From NCBI GenBank assembly GCA_014529385.2, contig CM043969.1, positions 72,254,676 through 72,318,675 of the forward strand: a stretch of 64,000 nucleotides of DNA, read 5' to 3'. This DNA is from Adiantum capillus-veneris. Its lineage: Eukaryota > Streptophyta > Polypodiopsida > Polypodiales > Pteridaceae. The number at the start of each line of letters is the position of its first letter. Position 1 is the first letter of the stretch. This document shows, piece by piece, positions 10,288 through 22,442 of this stretch. The translations under genes and the position numbers were made by a program. The notes under the pieces are model-generated. The model saw only the letters and a program-made list of their open reading frames with translations, was not told where the DNA came from and did not search any database.

Positions 10288-10334
10288 AGGACTTCAATGA
10301 TTCAAAATATTTAGTGAGAAACTCTCTCAATGAT
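10185..10334. repeat. Tandem duplication of an 84-bp unit with GA tract
   Basis: A GA run followed by TTGAGGACTTCAATG and about 50 further bases occurs twice (unique parts starting at 10201 and 10285). The second copy has a longer GA run. Confidence 0.9.
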
Positions 10335-10400
10335 GCTACATCTTCAATGTTTGATCCGTGAACCCGTTTCCAAATCTCCACTAACCATTCGCAAATATTT

Positions 10401-10639
10401 TCTTCTATTGTATCATCCAATGGAACAAATGATACCTAAGATTCAAAGTTCTATTGATTTTCATTTTTTTTCTTGTGATCTAAACACAATCAGTTTAATG
10501 AGTTATGAAAGACAAATTTTCTTCTATTGTATCATCCAATGGAACAAATGATACCTAAGATTCAAAGTTCTATTGATTTTCAATTTTTTTCTTGTGATCT
10601 AAACACAATCAGTTTAATGAGTTATGAAAGACAAATTTT
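10401..10639. repeat. Tandem duplication, 119-bp unit
   Basis: The unit beginning CTTCTATTGTATCATCCAAT occurs at 10402 and 10521 and is nearly identical over its full length, so it is a recent duplication. Confidence 0.9.
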
Positions 10640-11510
10640 GTAATCACATTCATAAAAAAAGAAGGTAAAGACGATTTGTTGAGATGATAATACTTTACAA
10701 TGCAACAATGTCTATGTTTTTCTTAGAAATGGGATGTAATCATTTCCAATATGTGGTGTTTCATCACTATCACTTTTTGATATCACTATACAAAACTCCA
10801 ATTTGCTTTATTGCTAGTGTTATTATTTTCCAATTCTTTCTAAATATTGTATGTGTTATATTTTTCCAATTCTTTCTAAATATCATCATTAATAATCGTC
10901 GCATCTTTGTTTCTCTTAACTCTACAACTAGCTCACTACATTTATAAAAAATTTAGTAAAGTTAAGTCCCACTATATATACATAATTAAAACTATAGGTA
11001 AAATATTTTTACTCATTTTTCTACATGGGATTCTTGCCATATCCTCCTAAATAGAGCGATGCGAGGTTCAACATTTCCAAGCAGTTTATCCATTACAAAA
11101 ATATTTATGATATCTTTTAAGATTGTATCCATGATGAGGATTCATAATTCCATAGCTTCTAGAGCTTAGAAAAACTCAAAGGCTCTCAAGCCTTTCAAGG
11201 ATTTCCCTTTCCTTGCTTGGTTTACTGGTTGCCCGACTTCAAAGCCTTTGACTCTCTTCCAAGCCAAGCTTTTTACACAAGCCTCAAGGCCAATTTCTTG
11301 CAGAGCTTCAAAGCTCCCAAGAATCCCTCTCCAATGGAGTCGTTGCACATGTCGATTAGCCGAGATCTTCCTGATCTCCTCCGGGTGCTCGAGGAGCTCC
11401 TATCCAACACTCCTGAGCCAGATCTGTTTCCGCCAACAAGCTCAAGTCGCCATGGCCAAGCTCTAGTGTCTATCACCGGGAAGTGATCAGGTGTGCGGTT
11501 CACCGTAGTA
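10640..11510. other. No gene seen; right part probably copia leader
   Basis: 10640-11150 is AT-rich with nothing recognisable. 11160-11510 lies on the internal side of a minus-strand copia LTR and primer site. Opposing frames of 89-92 codons there (11217-11486 plus, 11273-11551 minus) match no family known to me. Confidence 0.4.
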
Positions 11511-11522
11511 GCTCTGATACCA
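11511..11522 (-). other. Primer-binding site, initiator tRNA-Met
   Basis: The plus strand reads GCTCTGATACCA, so the minus strand is TGGTATCAGAGC, the classic plant retroelement primer site. It lies two bases from the LTR at 11525. Confidence 0.85.
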
Positions 11523-11524
11523 CT

Positions 11525-11761
11525 TGTGAGTGCGCGTGTGAGCGGATGCATGCGTGCATGCGTGCATGATGCAGTGCAGTGCAGTGCATGCGAGAAAGGG
11601 GAGAAGCACGAGATGGTGTGGGTGGAGCAACCTCGGAAACTATAGAGTGAGGAGCTTCTTATTCTTCATATAAAATGAATAAGGGTATGTACACACATGG
11701 GTGGGCGGCCTGACATCAGACGTTCGGCCCCGAGCAAAGGCACAACATCTTTATCCCAACA
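11525..11761 (-). repeat. Copia-type LTR (5' LTR of a truncated element)
   Basis: It runs from TGTGAGTGCG beside the primer site to ATCCCAACA, giving TG...CA ends and 237 bp. It includes a purine-pyrimidine alternating patch of GCATGC and TGCAG repeats at 11546-11593. No second LTR is found within the window on the internal (left) side, so the element is a 5' remnant on the minus strand. Confidence 0.7.
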
Positions 11762-11794
11762 ATCTCTTTGGATCTGTGGTTGATAGCCACATCT

Positions 11795-14700
11795 CATCAG
11801 ATTAGATTGATGCTCATGTTGTGCCATACAATCACATGTTCCCACGCATCCCTCTATGTCGTCTTTTGGCCAATCTGGCCATTAGAACAAATGATGATTG
11901 TGTGGCCGAACTAACGACCTCTATAGTTGAAAGAAGTTACCAACCCAAGATGGTTTGTTTCATTGTGTTTGAAGCTTTTACCGGACAAGATCCCATACCA
12001 TTCGATAGACGTGGCACTTATGGAAGAGAGTTAGTGATGTCGGCCACATTTGATGACCAAAATAGACACATTTTCAAGATCTCTCACACGGAGAAGAAAA
12101 TGTTCATTGTATGCATCGGCTCCATGCGTGGAAAGATTGGACATACGGGAGCGACTGGATGAATTCTCTACACCAAAGGTTGAGTGCACAATTGTGAAGT
12201 GTGACCCTGCAGAGATGGCAAAATTTTTGGCTGTGCTCATCATGAGCAACAAGAAAGTTTCATCACACTTCTATTTGTGCACTTTTTAGTATAGATTTAC
12301 ATTAAAAAAATAAGGTGACATGAGTCCATGTGCCTCTCACCACTATCCACAACATATTTATTATGTAAAAATTAGCACTAGCCAACCCACATCCCTTATT
12401 GGACAAATTCAATGAAGAAGATAGGGTGAAAGCCAAGAGGGCACTTGTGGGATGGGAATGAGCCGTTTCAAATGGCTTAGACTACCTATGGCTTTGCTAG
12501 TGCAACTATTTTGGAAGATATTTCTAAAATTATCATACACATGAATTAGGTAAGTACCTTTTTCTCAAAAATCACTTTGTTTTGGCGATTTGTATTGCAA
12601 GAAGAGTTGGATGCAATGTATCGGCTGAAGACACAAAATTTTCCAATCAAGGGGAGTAGAGAGTACCACATGCATGGAGATGATTACAAGGCAAGTTATG
12701 ATTTGGCTGTGAAAGAGATTGAGAACTTTTTTGTGTGAAAGGGACTAGAGATAACAATCATAGTCAATCCCAAGAATGGAACAGATTTTTTTCAAAAATA
12801 CATCTCTTTTGTGGGTTGGGGAGAGAAAGGTTGCAAAATGACCCCCTTCAAAGTCTCTGAGGTTGCACAGGAACGCATTAGTCCTTCGAAGTAAGTATTA
12901 TCTGCTTTTGAAAGCACTGTTTGTTCTCCTTAATTTATTAAGAATGTTATCCAATGGTAAATGCAAAAAGTATCACCTGATTGATATATTGGCCAAGGAC
13001 GATATGTCGTTAGTGGATGCATCTATTCTGACGCAAGAGAAGCCCTTCTCACAATGGTTGAGAACGCACGTAGATTGGTGGCACCTTCAAAGGTCAGCGT
13101 ACTAACATTGGACTTTAGGGTCTTATCTAGTACTGCCACATTACTAATACTTAAAGTGCAGGGGTGTATTGAGTGTGGCCGAGAAGATGGAGGCCAAGAA
13201 CTCCATGTTAAAGAATCTACATGCACGCGCCGCACGTGATTGTGGCATGTCTCTTGGTGAGGCACTGCAGGCTTTTTAAAAAAAGCGCTTTGGCAAGGCT
13301 TTTGTGTGGTGGAAGCAAGCCATATAAGCCACACACAATGCAGAGGAGCAACCGCATTTTGCATGTACTATATGACGCTTGCTATACAGGTATTGAACTA
13401 TACTATTTTATTAGGATGCAATATTAAAATCGTGTGTTATGAATAGTAGATTTATTCCTCTTGTTATTTGTAGATGGTGGTTGGGCACCCTTAAGATAGG
13501 TCTTTGCAGTCCATACTCCAAGCATCCCAGTGATGCATGGGTGGAGTTTGAGAGAGAGGAGAGTGGTCTCTATCCCGACAATTGGATAAAGACGCTCCAT
13601 GGTAAGGAAATGTGGAGAGACTGTCCATGGTTTTCTGTCCATGGTTTTTAAACTATACAGATGGTGAATTTCCCAAAGATGAAGCTGAAGCATACAACGG
13701 TAAGTAATGTTTTTGTTGTTCAAATAATGCGTTTGGTTTGCTATAGTTTCGTCACTTTTTTTGAACTTGCAGCATTGCACAAGAAGGTTAAGGGTAAGGG
13801 AAAAAGCAAAACTGTCACCATCAATCAACCTCCCACCGATGCCATTTCCCCTAACACGGGGACCAAGGGATGTCGAAGCCCAAAAAATATAGTGGATAGA
13901 CCTATACAAGGTAAGAAGAGATGGCCGCTAGTCATCAACAATTTTTCAAAGTTCTCGGAGGAGTTTCAGTGTGCAAGGAGTGAGCATGAAGGTGGCAGGT
14001 AAGATCATGAGTAGGGTGATTCAGAACGTCACTTGGAGTCATGGATATCTAGTCCTTCCCAAGCTTCGAGATCACAGGGTCTTGAGCGAATCATATCCAT
14101 TACTTCTAGACGAAGCGAGGGTAGCCACCTAATTTCTATTTGGACACTTGAACTACTTGACTCCTTTCCACTAGGTAAGAAATGCCACCACAAATAAATG
14201 TTTTTTTTTTACAGCAACAAAATTGTGGTACCTAACATTTCATTAAATTTTGCGTTTCAAACAGTTTGGCTCACTCTGACGTAGAAATGGCAAAAATTAT
14301 GAGTGTTGGGGTAGTCCAAGTACATCTCACAGTACTTGTTGATCTATGCCATCTACAAAAGGCTTTCATGGATCCAAAGATTTCTTTTGAGTGAGTTTAT
14401 GACACTTTGGAATCCACTTTGAATTTGATAAGCACTCACTCAATTGTCTTTCGCATGGTATTTACGTATTTCAAGAGCCTGCAAGTGATCCAATGTTTGA
14501 TTGGGTCTCTCTCACACTCCGACAAAATGGAGCATGATCAGTGGCTTGGAGGGGTGTGACTTGTGTCGGTAGACCTTCCCACACATTGCAAACTTGATGC
14601 CAGCATTGGTGGCATACCCTAATGGAATGCATTCTCTGTCGAGCTCATTGTTAGTGTGTTCACCTTGGCTGTAGAGAATTTTTACTATCGGATGGTGCAA

Positions 14701-15665
14701 TAGTCATGGCGTGTCGAGCGGACCACTTGACACTCATCATTGAGGAGGCTCGCTTGCACGATTTTTGCCATCTTTGCATCATTTTTCTCTAGATGGTGTC
14801 ACGCACATACGTTTGTGATAGATGACTTCACGGATCTAGTAAGCTCTCAACCATTTCTCCACAAATTTCATAGTTGGTAGATATTGATGTGTTTTTTGTT
14901 TAAAACAGTATCCATATTGTAGGTCACGTTGGCCAACCAGAATCACATGTAAAATTGAAGGCCTTCAAGTGATTCCACTATATGATCGTCAAGCAGAAGA
15001 TGTGGCAGTTGATAATGATGGGTTTGAGTTTAATAGTGACATGATCCGAGAGCCACTATGAGACTTGCCATGGACGCTAGATGCCCTTGGAGCACCATCT
15101 TGGCCTAGAGTGGAGAAGAGCAAGTTCTTTGCTCGGTAAGTCGAGGAGGGCACTTTTATGCTCAGTTTTTGCTTGTGAACTAGTCCTTTAATGTGCCATT
15201 GAAATGTCTGCTAATGTTTGTGCTATTGTAAATAGGTGGTTGTTAGGTACTTTCACAAAGGTCGGGGATGCAGTTTTGGATAGTCTTGCAAGTTGTGGTG
15301 GCTTGGCAATGGAGTGCAAGCATCTACAACAACATTGCAACATCATTGATTGGAATAAGAAATTGTTTTGGCACGTATTCAACCGCAGCAACGGCTTCCT
15401 ACTGGTCTAGGATTGACTGTTCATGTGGGCAAGGCATCACGTAGAGCACAACCACAGCCACCTCCGTCTCCTTTACGACATCGCCAAGAGTCGGTCATGC
15501 CATCTACTCCTCCTCCAAGTAGACCTCTAGCTATAGTTCCAGGTTGGCCAATCCATGGTCAATCGCTCTAACGGTCACTATTTCCCACATTACCCATGGG
15601 GCCCCCACCTACACATGCCCCCATAGGATTTGCGGCCACCGGGAACGTAAATCCCGTGTTGTATT
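11795..15665 (+). pseudogene. Unrecognised multi-exon plant gene, probably decayed
   Basis: Coding-like blocks joined by plausible GT-AG introns run along the plus strand. Examples are 11806-12290 (contains FPRIPLCRLLANLAIRT and CDPAEMAKFLAV in two frames), 12360-12550 (FNEEDRVKAKRALVGWE, followed by GTAAGTACC), 12600-12890 (ELDAMYRLKTQNFPI...SEVAQERISPSK, followed by GTAAGTATT), 12960-13390 (contains NSMLKNLHARAARDCGMSL), 13475-13665, a junction at 13700 (GTAAGTAATG to TTGCAG at 13772), and 15236-15660 ending in NGHYFPHYPMG, a C-terminus-like proline-rich tail. Stops and frame breaks occur in several blocks (for example near 12162, 12465 and 13279), so it is probably not functional as is. 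I know no family with these words; transposase origin is possible but unproven. Confidence 0.45.
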
Positions 15666-15696
15666 GATTACTCCATATGAACTTATTCTCTATGTA

Positions 15697-15872
15697 ATGG
15701 CACACCAAAACTTACTTGTTGATCATACTATGTTTTAATTTTTGCACCATGTGCTATGTGTTTGCCACTATCTTACTATGTGCTATGGCACACCAAAACT
15801 TACTTGTTGATCATACTATGTTTTAATTTTTGCACCATGTGCTGTGTGTTTGCCACTATCTTTTGTTTATAA
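15697..15872. repeat. Tandem duplication, 88-bp unit
   Basis: The unit containing CACACCAAAACTTACTTGTT occurs at 15701 and 15789 with one or two differences. It lies just past the end of the unrecognised gene, probably in its 3' flank. Confidence 0.9.
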
Positions 15873-16125
15873 TGCAACTATGTTTAATTTTCTAAGGCAA
15901 ATCAATCGATGGTGGTTAATCTTTTAGTGATATTTTTTTTCTTCGTAATATTTTATGTGAAAATATTACGAAGGACATGGTGCGAATGACCTTTGAAGTA
16001 AAGATGCTTGGGATTTTTTATAAATAGCCAAAAGAACACTAGTTTCATTCATGCGCAAGTCACGCTAATTAAGTATCTATTTTCTAAAGTTATTTCTTTA
16101 GTTTTCTCTCATTCACATATTTACC

Positions 16126-16533
16126 ATGCCTAGGGGAAATGGACAACGTGATCAGTGTGTTCAACCCCCTCCCCGTGTTGACCCCATCAACAATGTGCAC
16201 GCCAATAACATTCTCAACCGTGTGTATGATATGAATGTTGTATGCACAGCACAGAGTGCACATAACTACAAGGACTCTCTCCATGCAGTCGACGAGGCCA
16301 CAAGCTCCATATTCAACACCATGCAAGACCTTGATTTCAATGCACATCCAACCAAAGGGGAGATCGAGCAAGTTGTCACACTAGCAAAAAATGCAAACAT
16401 GATTTGGGGGGAACATGGGTTTTGCACCCCACAGGAGTGTGCATCCTTCAAACGACATGTGGAGGCTTGGGTAGAAGTGTGGATGGCATACATGGTTGTG
16501 CAAGGACAAGCCAATGGATCCAACAACTACTAG
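16126..16533 (+). CDS. Unrecognised 135-residue protein
   Basis: An uninterrupted frame from ATG 16126 to a TAG at 16531. The product is acidic to neutral and mostly helical in look, with the stretch DFNAHPTKGEIEQVVTLAKN and a C-terminal half containing WGEHGF and two tryptophans in a VEAWVEVWMAYMV segment. There is no signal peptide or membrane segment. It lies about 470 bp downstream of the decayed gene at 11.8-15.7 kb, on the same strand, and may be a last exon, a second gene of the same unit, or a remnant. The opposite-strand frames here (16090-16371 and 16266-16526) look like shadows. Function unknown. Confidence 0.5.
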   Translation: MPRGNGQRDQCVQPPPRVDPINNVHANNILNRVYDMNVVCTAQSAHNYKDSLHAVDEATSSIFNTMQDLDFNAHPTKGEIEQVVTLAKNANMIWGEHGFCTPQECASFKRHVEAWVEVWMAYMVVQGQANGSNNY

Positions 16534-16539
16534 ATCTCA

Positions 16540-17040
16540 CCTTTCCTCGCTAATGTTAGAGAAATAAGGCCTTGACACCATATTAGCATAGCGTATTGTT
16601 TTCTTTTGTCCATATTAGTTGTGACGTTCTTGTTGTTATTGTGTACTTTAAACCCTTTTAATATTAGTCTATGGTTTTCTTATTGCAGTCTTGAAATGTT
16701 GTTCAAAATTGAATTTCATTATTATGGAGTGTTAATTGTTGAAATTGATTTGTTGCAAACGTTTTTTGTGCATGTATCGTTGTCCGGTTGATGGCTTATC
16801 ATGCTGCATGGTGTATAGCATGATGTTTGAAAAGGGGGTGTGTGCTTTGCTATGGCTATATTTCTGTGTTTGTATACAAATGTGCATGTGTATAAGTACT
16901 CACAAGTGTGAAAAAGTAGAAGGATGCTTATCACGTTGGTGGTTAAGCTTGTTGCCCAACATATATCACAACATTTGAGAAGACAAGTCACATGTATGAG
17001 TGAGAGGATAGTGAGAGAGAGAGAGATTTATAAATTATTA
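16540..17040. other. No recognisable gene
   Basis: AT-rich, with short conflicting frames (for example 16606-16791 and 16722-16991) and no family resemblance. Confidence 0.5.
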
Positions 17041-17042
17041 AT

Positions 17043-17046
<4 letters not shown>

Positions 17047-17084
<38 letters not shown>
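17047..17084. repeat. (GA)n microsatellite
   Basis: About 19 GA units, followed by GACAGACAGAG. Confidence 0.95.
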
Positions 17085-17092
<8 letters not shown>

Positions 17093-17315
17093 GAGAAGCA
17101 GGTGATGATGGAGAAGAAGAAGCAAATCGATCAAACGCTGTAAGAAACTAACTGAAGAGACCTTGGAGATCTATTCAACGAGGAGAGTTAAATTAAAGAT
17201 AGGTTATTCAAGATGGAAATAACTTAAACCCATCTACCAAGCTTGGGTGGTAGAATGGTTGAACCATTTACCCCTTTTTTTAACACACATACAACCATCG
17301 GCAAAGCACACACAC

Positions 17316-17319
<4 letters not shown>

Positions 17320-17356
<37 letters not shown>
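17320..17356. repeat. (CA)n/(GA)n compound microsatellite
   Basis: A short CA run (17308-17317) then about 18 GA units. Confidence 0.9.
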
Positions 17357-17357
<1 letters not shown>

Positions 17358-18000
17358 CCGAGAGAGGATCAAGAGAGACAATAAAGTTAAGATGGTAAGA
17401 AAGAATCTTCTTGGAATCTACTCATCGAAAATTGCTCGCCAAAAAATTACGTCCCTAAAAAAGGAGGTGTTTAAAAACACCATTGATGTGACTAATAAGG
17501 AGCATATGAATTGATTATACCACATTTGTATGGGTTGTACACAAGGATTACCAAAAACTCATTTTATAAAATTTATGGTTTTAATCTCTTGTACATAAAA
17601 GTACTAAGTACAAGGAGTATGGTATCTTCAAGATAGAGGTGTTCAACAAACACCACTTTTGTAGCACTATCAATTGTCAACAACATTTTGGTAGTTTGCA
17701 TCACCTCAAAAAAGACAAGTACTTAGAAGAGAACAATAGGAGCATCAAACTATTAGATAAGCAATGTTACTTAAATGACAAATGTCTCCTCACAATAGGA
17801 TGCACCATTGTTGTTGCTTTGAATGAGGTATTTGATGTGATATGATAAGAAAATATTCTAATTTATGACATTGTAATAGCAAAACTTTCTCCTACACATG
17901 TCCTAAAATGATAACAAAAAATCAATTGAATAATTTTACTCCAACCCATACGATCATGCAACAATAAATCAAATTGTGCTAACAAACAATAGAGCACAAT
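17357..18000. other. No recognisable gene
   Basis: AT-rich sequence. A 68-codon plus frame at 17639-17845 matches nothing known to me. Confidence 0.45.
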
Positions 18001-18009
18001 CTACATATA

Positions 18010-19010
18010 AAACTTAGAGTTTTTGAGGTCATAGGATACCTTTTGTGGTGAGTTCTAATTAGAGCACCTTTTTGTCCTATAGCCTCAAGCTCATAGGGTT
18101 ATGATACCATATGGTGTAGCTATATTGGCTTTCTATGGTCCTAGGATCGTAAGGTGCTAATTCCAAATGACATAAATGCTCTGTAAGATTCTCAAAGATT
18201 TTTCTTTCCTTTAAAAGGCTAAGCTTAGTCTTCCTTTATAGCTATCAATAGATAGATTCTAAGAGTGGCCAAAGAGACTTAGGGTTGTCTTTGTAGTTGT
18301 CAATTAAGAGGCTTAAGATGTTCATTATGTAGCCTAGAGCTAGCCTCCTATGACATTACTCTAAAGGGTGTTAATTCTGTAAGTGGTTTTTGGAATCACA
18401 TATGTCAACTCATGGTCTTGTGGTCATAGGGTGATAATGCCATAGGTGCAAATTATGTCGCTTCCTATGATCATAATTAATAAAAGTCTTATAGAAGATG
18501 AGCCTTGTGGTCTCATAGGGTGCTAATGCCATAGGTTCAAATTATGTCACTTCCTATGACCATAATTAAAAAAAGTCTTGTAGATATATCACCCTTTGGC
18601 CTTTGGACCATAGAGTTCTTTGTGGAGAAACAAATGTTGGCATATGTAGGATCATAGGGTGCTAATAGCCCGGCTTCAAATGGCCACATTTAGTAAATGT
18701 GTGGAAAAAGATCAAATGGATCCCTATGATCCAAAGGCCATAAGATGCTATTTCTAAACAACATAAAAGCACTTCAAGAATGTCAAAAAGATTGACCTTT
18801 GTCCTAAACGCTTAGGATGTTTATTGAGGTTATTTCTTTAGGAATCTTGAGTGTCTTGTTGAAAACCTTGGAGTCATAGGATGCTAATTTTTTGCCACCA
18901 TTAGTAAGTATTTTATCGAAGAACATAAAGCCAACCTATGGCTCTTAGGATCATAGGGTGTTGATACTAGAATTAAGTGCAAATCCCCTAAGCTTATGAA
19001 GTAACATAAA
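18010..19010. repeat. CCATAGGG/CCCTATGG word array, block 1
   Basis: The words CATAGGGTGCTAAT, CCATAGG and CCTATGG, and close variants, recur every 40-100 bases, embedded in other phrases that also repeat (for example GTCATAGGGTG near 18424-18434 and CATAGGGTGCTAATGCCATAG near 18515). Spacing is irregular, so this is not a simple tandem satellite. No coding potential is visible. Confidence 0.8.
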
Positions 19011-19277
19011 GCCTTGTCCAAGTAGGCTATCCTTGATAGTGAAATGGAAAATAATTATAAAACAAACTTTAAAATCTTTTAATAAGCTAAAATTAAGCAT
19101 TTGGCATATCAAACTCAAAAGTTATGGATAGCGTTGAAAGAGAAATCTACATAAGCACTATGAAAAGGGTTTCTCAATACATAAAGAACTTTTGTGGATT
19201 CCATAATATCACAAATTTATGCTCCATCATCTCCTCAATGGAGATCTATTTGAGATTATGCTGAATTTTTAGCTATT

Positions 19278-20600
19278 TTAAATAATTATTGGCTTCATGT
19301 ACTTTGATCGTGGACTCCTTGTATCCCAATTTTTGGGCAAGCACATTGCTTCAATCCCTTTTAAGGTTGATAAAGGTTTGATACTCTTTAAAACCCTCAC
19401 TTTTTCTTGATGAAGTGTTAGGAATTTCTTATTGTAACTTTGAGTGGACATTCCACTAGTGCTAGATGTTGCACCTTTTTCATCATCATGAGGACGAAAA
19501 GCTTCTGGTATTCTGTTTGTGGAGTAGGTTTTCCCTAGACAAACAAAATTTATCTCCTTCCACTCTGCAACAACCATGTATACATGATTATAAAATTCAT
19601 GACCTTGCACTAGGGGTGCTTTTCGTTACAAATAGGAGCTTGTAATTGTGCAAATATCGTTGACATGATAAAGAGCTTGAATATATGGTGGCAAATTCCC
19701 AAGGAGGATATTTTTCTCATCACATCAACATTGAATGATGGCCAAAAAATACAATTCAATGTAGGATTAACATACCCTTTAATGGTGCATCATCTAGTAG
19801 AAAAATACAATTCACCGTAGGATTAATGCATCCCTTTAATGGTGCATCATCTAGTAGAAGCATACATTTTGCATCAATCTCAAATTTTATTGATGCAACT
19901 GCCAACATTTTGAAAAGTGTTTCTCCTCCTGGATTATCTGGGCGAGTGATTCTTGATTCTTCACATGATTGAAATTGGCTTTGTCCCCTAATCATAAAGA
20001 ATGGAAACTTTTCTTGAGCCTCCTTCTCGAAAATCTCGATGATGTCCATATCATGATTTTCATTAGCACTTGACCATGTCCCTACATTAGAATTTCTCGG
20101 TAGAGTCTTTGAAATCTCAATGCATCATGGTCGTAGAACAATATACTCTTGTTCAAACTTTAAGATATTTATTTTGTTGAACCTTTACTGCATCTCCTCA
20201 AAAGCAATCCACACAAGCTCACTATTATAATCAGCATTGGTCTATCAGTGGATGAAAGGTCCAAATCACCATGCATCCCAGTTTTCAGATCGTGGGTTAC
20301 TAAAATACTGTCGATGGATTTTTATTATGACCTTGTACATGTTTTGAAACTTGAATTGCCTTCTACTTCCATAGCATCACTCTTCAAATTCATCTCCAAT
20401 AGCTGCAACGGTTGACCTTCAAGAACTTGTAGGTTTTTGTCAACTTCTTCAAGAACTCTTTGATTGCGATGTAAATCCATAGACCCTTTCTCAAAAGGTT
20501 CAATAGCTTGAAAATCCTTTTTACCAATAATCTTAGGTAAAACTTTGTCAACCTCAATATCTTGTTAAGGGACTACAAGTTTTAAAGAACGCCTATTGTT
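19278..20600 (-). pseudogene. Unrecognised minus-strand gene fragment between word arrays
   Basis: Coding-like minus-strand blocks are free of the flanking word. About 20570-20330 reads IEVDKVLPKIIGKKDFQAIE...LEEVDKNLQVLEG. 20325-20230 contains YFSNPRSENWDAW. 20049-19756 contains EKEAQEKFPFFMIRG and NPGGETLFKMLAVASIKFE. 19610-19278 contains FVCLGKTYSTNRIPEAFRPHD. A 58-bp tandem duplication near 19768-19860 repeats the LLDDAPLKG peptide. Frame breaks separate the blocks; some may be introns. I do not recognise the family. Confidence 0.45.
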
Positions 20601-22066
20601 AGCTTTGGAAGCACCTACAACTCAGACGGAATTTTTTTCGTCACACTCTCAAATGACAAATTAACATCTAAGAATACATAATAAAACCAAAGATTCCATT
20701 GTAATATAGCTTGTAAAACATTTAGGACCACCCTATAAGGCCTTATGGTCGTATGGTTATCTTTGACTACAAGGTGTTGGTAATAGGTATCTTGAAGAAA
20801 AACACATTTTATCATAATGGTCTAAGGGCCATAGGGTGATCTTTGTAGGTATCTTTAAGACTCTATCAAAGCGTATAATATGCCTCTCTATGGTCTTAGG
20901 GCCATAAGGAGTTTTCTTTATAGGTGATCAAAATAGAAATAAATCTATAGTCTTAGAACCATAGGGTACTTTAAACTCATGCCACCCTATGGAATTAAAT
21001 CCATTGGACATATATAGAGTACTTATAAATACCTAGAATCAATTTTTATATATAGAGTACTTATAAATACCTAGAATCAATTTTTAGCTTTGGGTCATAT
21101 GATGGATTTTGGTGGTCTCACAGTAACTCCTTCGCCTATTTAATTTACATTACGTAGATCCTGGGGCTAAATGGTGCACTTTATGTTGGCTACAAGACCT
21201 AAGCCCCTAAGGCCATAGGGTGACCAAGGTGCCCATGTAGACCCTCTACATTGGCACAATTTGGTTGTAAAACCATAGGGTGTCTTCTATATGATCCTAT
21301 GACCATAATGTGCTTTGTTTTGAACCTAAGGGAACATAGGTTCATTTTTTGTACCTCTCTATTGGCACCCTATTTCCCTAGGGCCATAGAGATTCCCACT
21401 ATGTTTGTTAGGACACATGATGTTGATCGTGGGTTTCTTGAAGAAAACCACATTTTATCATATGGCCTAAAAGCCATAAAAAGGTGTATGTTAGGGTCTC
21501 AAAAAGTCTTAAGACACCTACAAAGAGTACCCTATGGCCCTTTGGGCTATAGGGATAGGATTTTTTGTAGCTATCAAAATAGAGAGAACTTTATAGCCTT
21601 GGAACTATAGGATGCACCTCTATATTTGCACCATGTGGTCCAAGGGCCATAGGGTTTCCCCTATGTTTGTTAAGGCACAATAAAAAACCATATTTTATCC
21701 TATGGCCTAAGGGCCATATGATGCTCTATGTAATAATCTTCAAGAAGTTGTGAGAGCCTAAAATATGCCTCTCTACGGACTTGAGGCCATAAGAATAGGT
21801 TCTACAAAAGTATCAAAACAAAGAGAACTTTATAGCCTTAGGACCATAGGATACTTTATACATGTGTCACCCTATTTTCCTAAGGCCATATGGGCCTATA
21901 TAGAGTACCTTATAGAATATGTAGAAGAAATTTATAGCCTTTGGGTAGCAGGAGGATGCATTTTGGTGGTATGACAATAACTCCTTGGCCTATTTAATGA
22001 ACATTACGTACATCTAGGACCAAATTTTGCCAATATAGAGGCTCTACATAGGCATGTTGGCCACCT

Positions 22067-22084
22067 TATGGCCCTAGGGCCATA
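22067..22084. repeat. Perfect 18-bp palindrome in the word array
   Basis: TATGGCCCTAGGGCCATA is its own reverse complement. Confidence 0.85.
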
Positions 22085-22420
22085 GGGTTTCTAAGTAGCA
22101 TAGAGGGCATCCTTTGGTAGCCTCATTAGGATCCTATGATGAATACATGCTTTGTTTTGAGCCTAAGGGCATCTAGTGGCCTAGGTCCCATTGCAAAACC
22201 TCTATATTAGCAGCCTTTGGTCATGGAATCATAATGTGCTCTATATACAATCCTATGACCATAAAAATGCCTCGTTTTGAACCTAAAGCAATGTAAAGTC
22301 ATTTTTGTGCACCTCTAAATTGGTACCCCATGGCCATAGGCCATAGGATTCCCTTTATGCTTGTTAGGACAAAGGGTGTTTATAATAGGCTTAAGAAAAC
22401 CAAATTTTATCCTATGGCCT

Positions 22421-22442
22421 AAGGGCCATAGGGTGATCTTTG
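22421..22442. repeat. Hairpin in the word array
   Basis: CCTATGGCC, a 4-base loop TAAG, then GGCCATAGG, giving a perfect 9-bp stem. It is the clearest of several such pairs in this block. Confidence 0.85.

Noticed and set aside
9769-10420. Frames rich in Pro, Gly, Cys/Val or His/Thr across the poly(C) and GT tracts
   Set aside because: Composition is dictated by mono- and dinucleotide repeats; there are no flanking coding signals.
11217-11551. Overlapping frames of 89 (plus) and 92 (minus) codons next to the copia LTR
   Set aside because: They lie in what should be the leader of the minus-strand element; no gag motif is seen, and both strands being open fits GC-rich chance.
21251-21610. 119-codon frame in CCATAGGG block 2
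   Set aside because: Made from repeated phrases; similar phrases elsewhere in the block are not open in the same frame.
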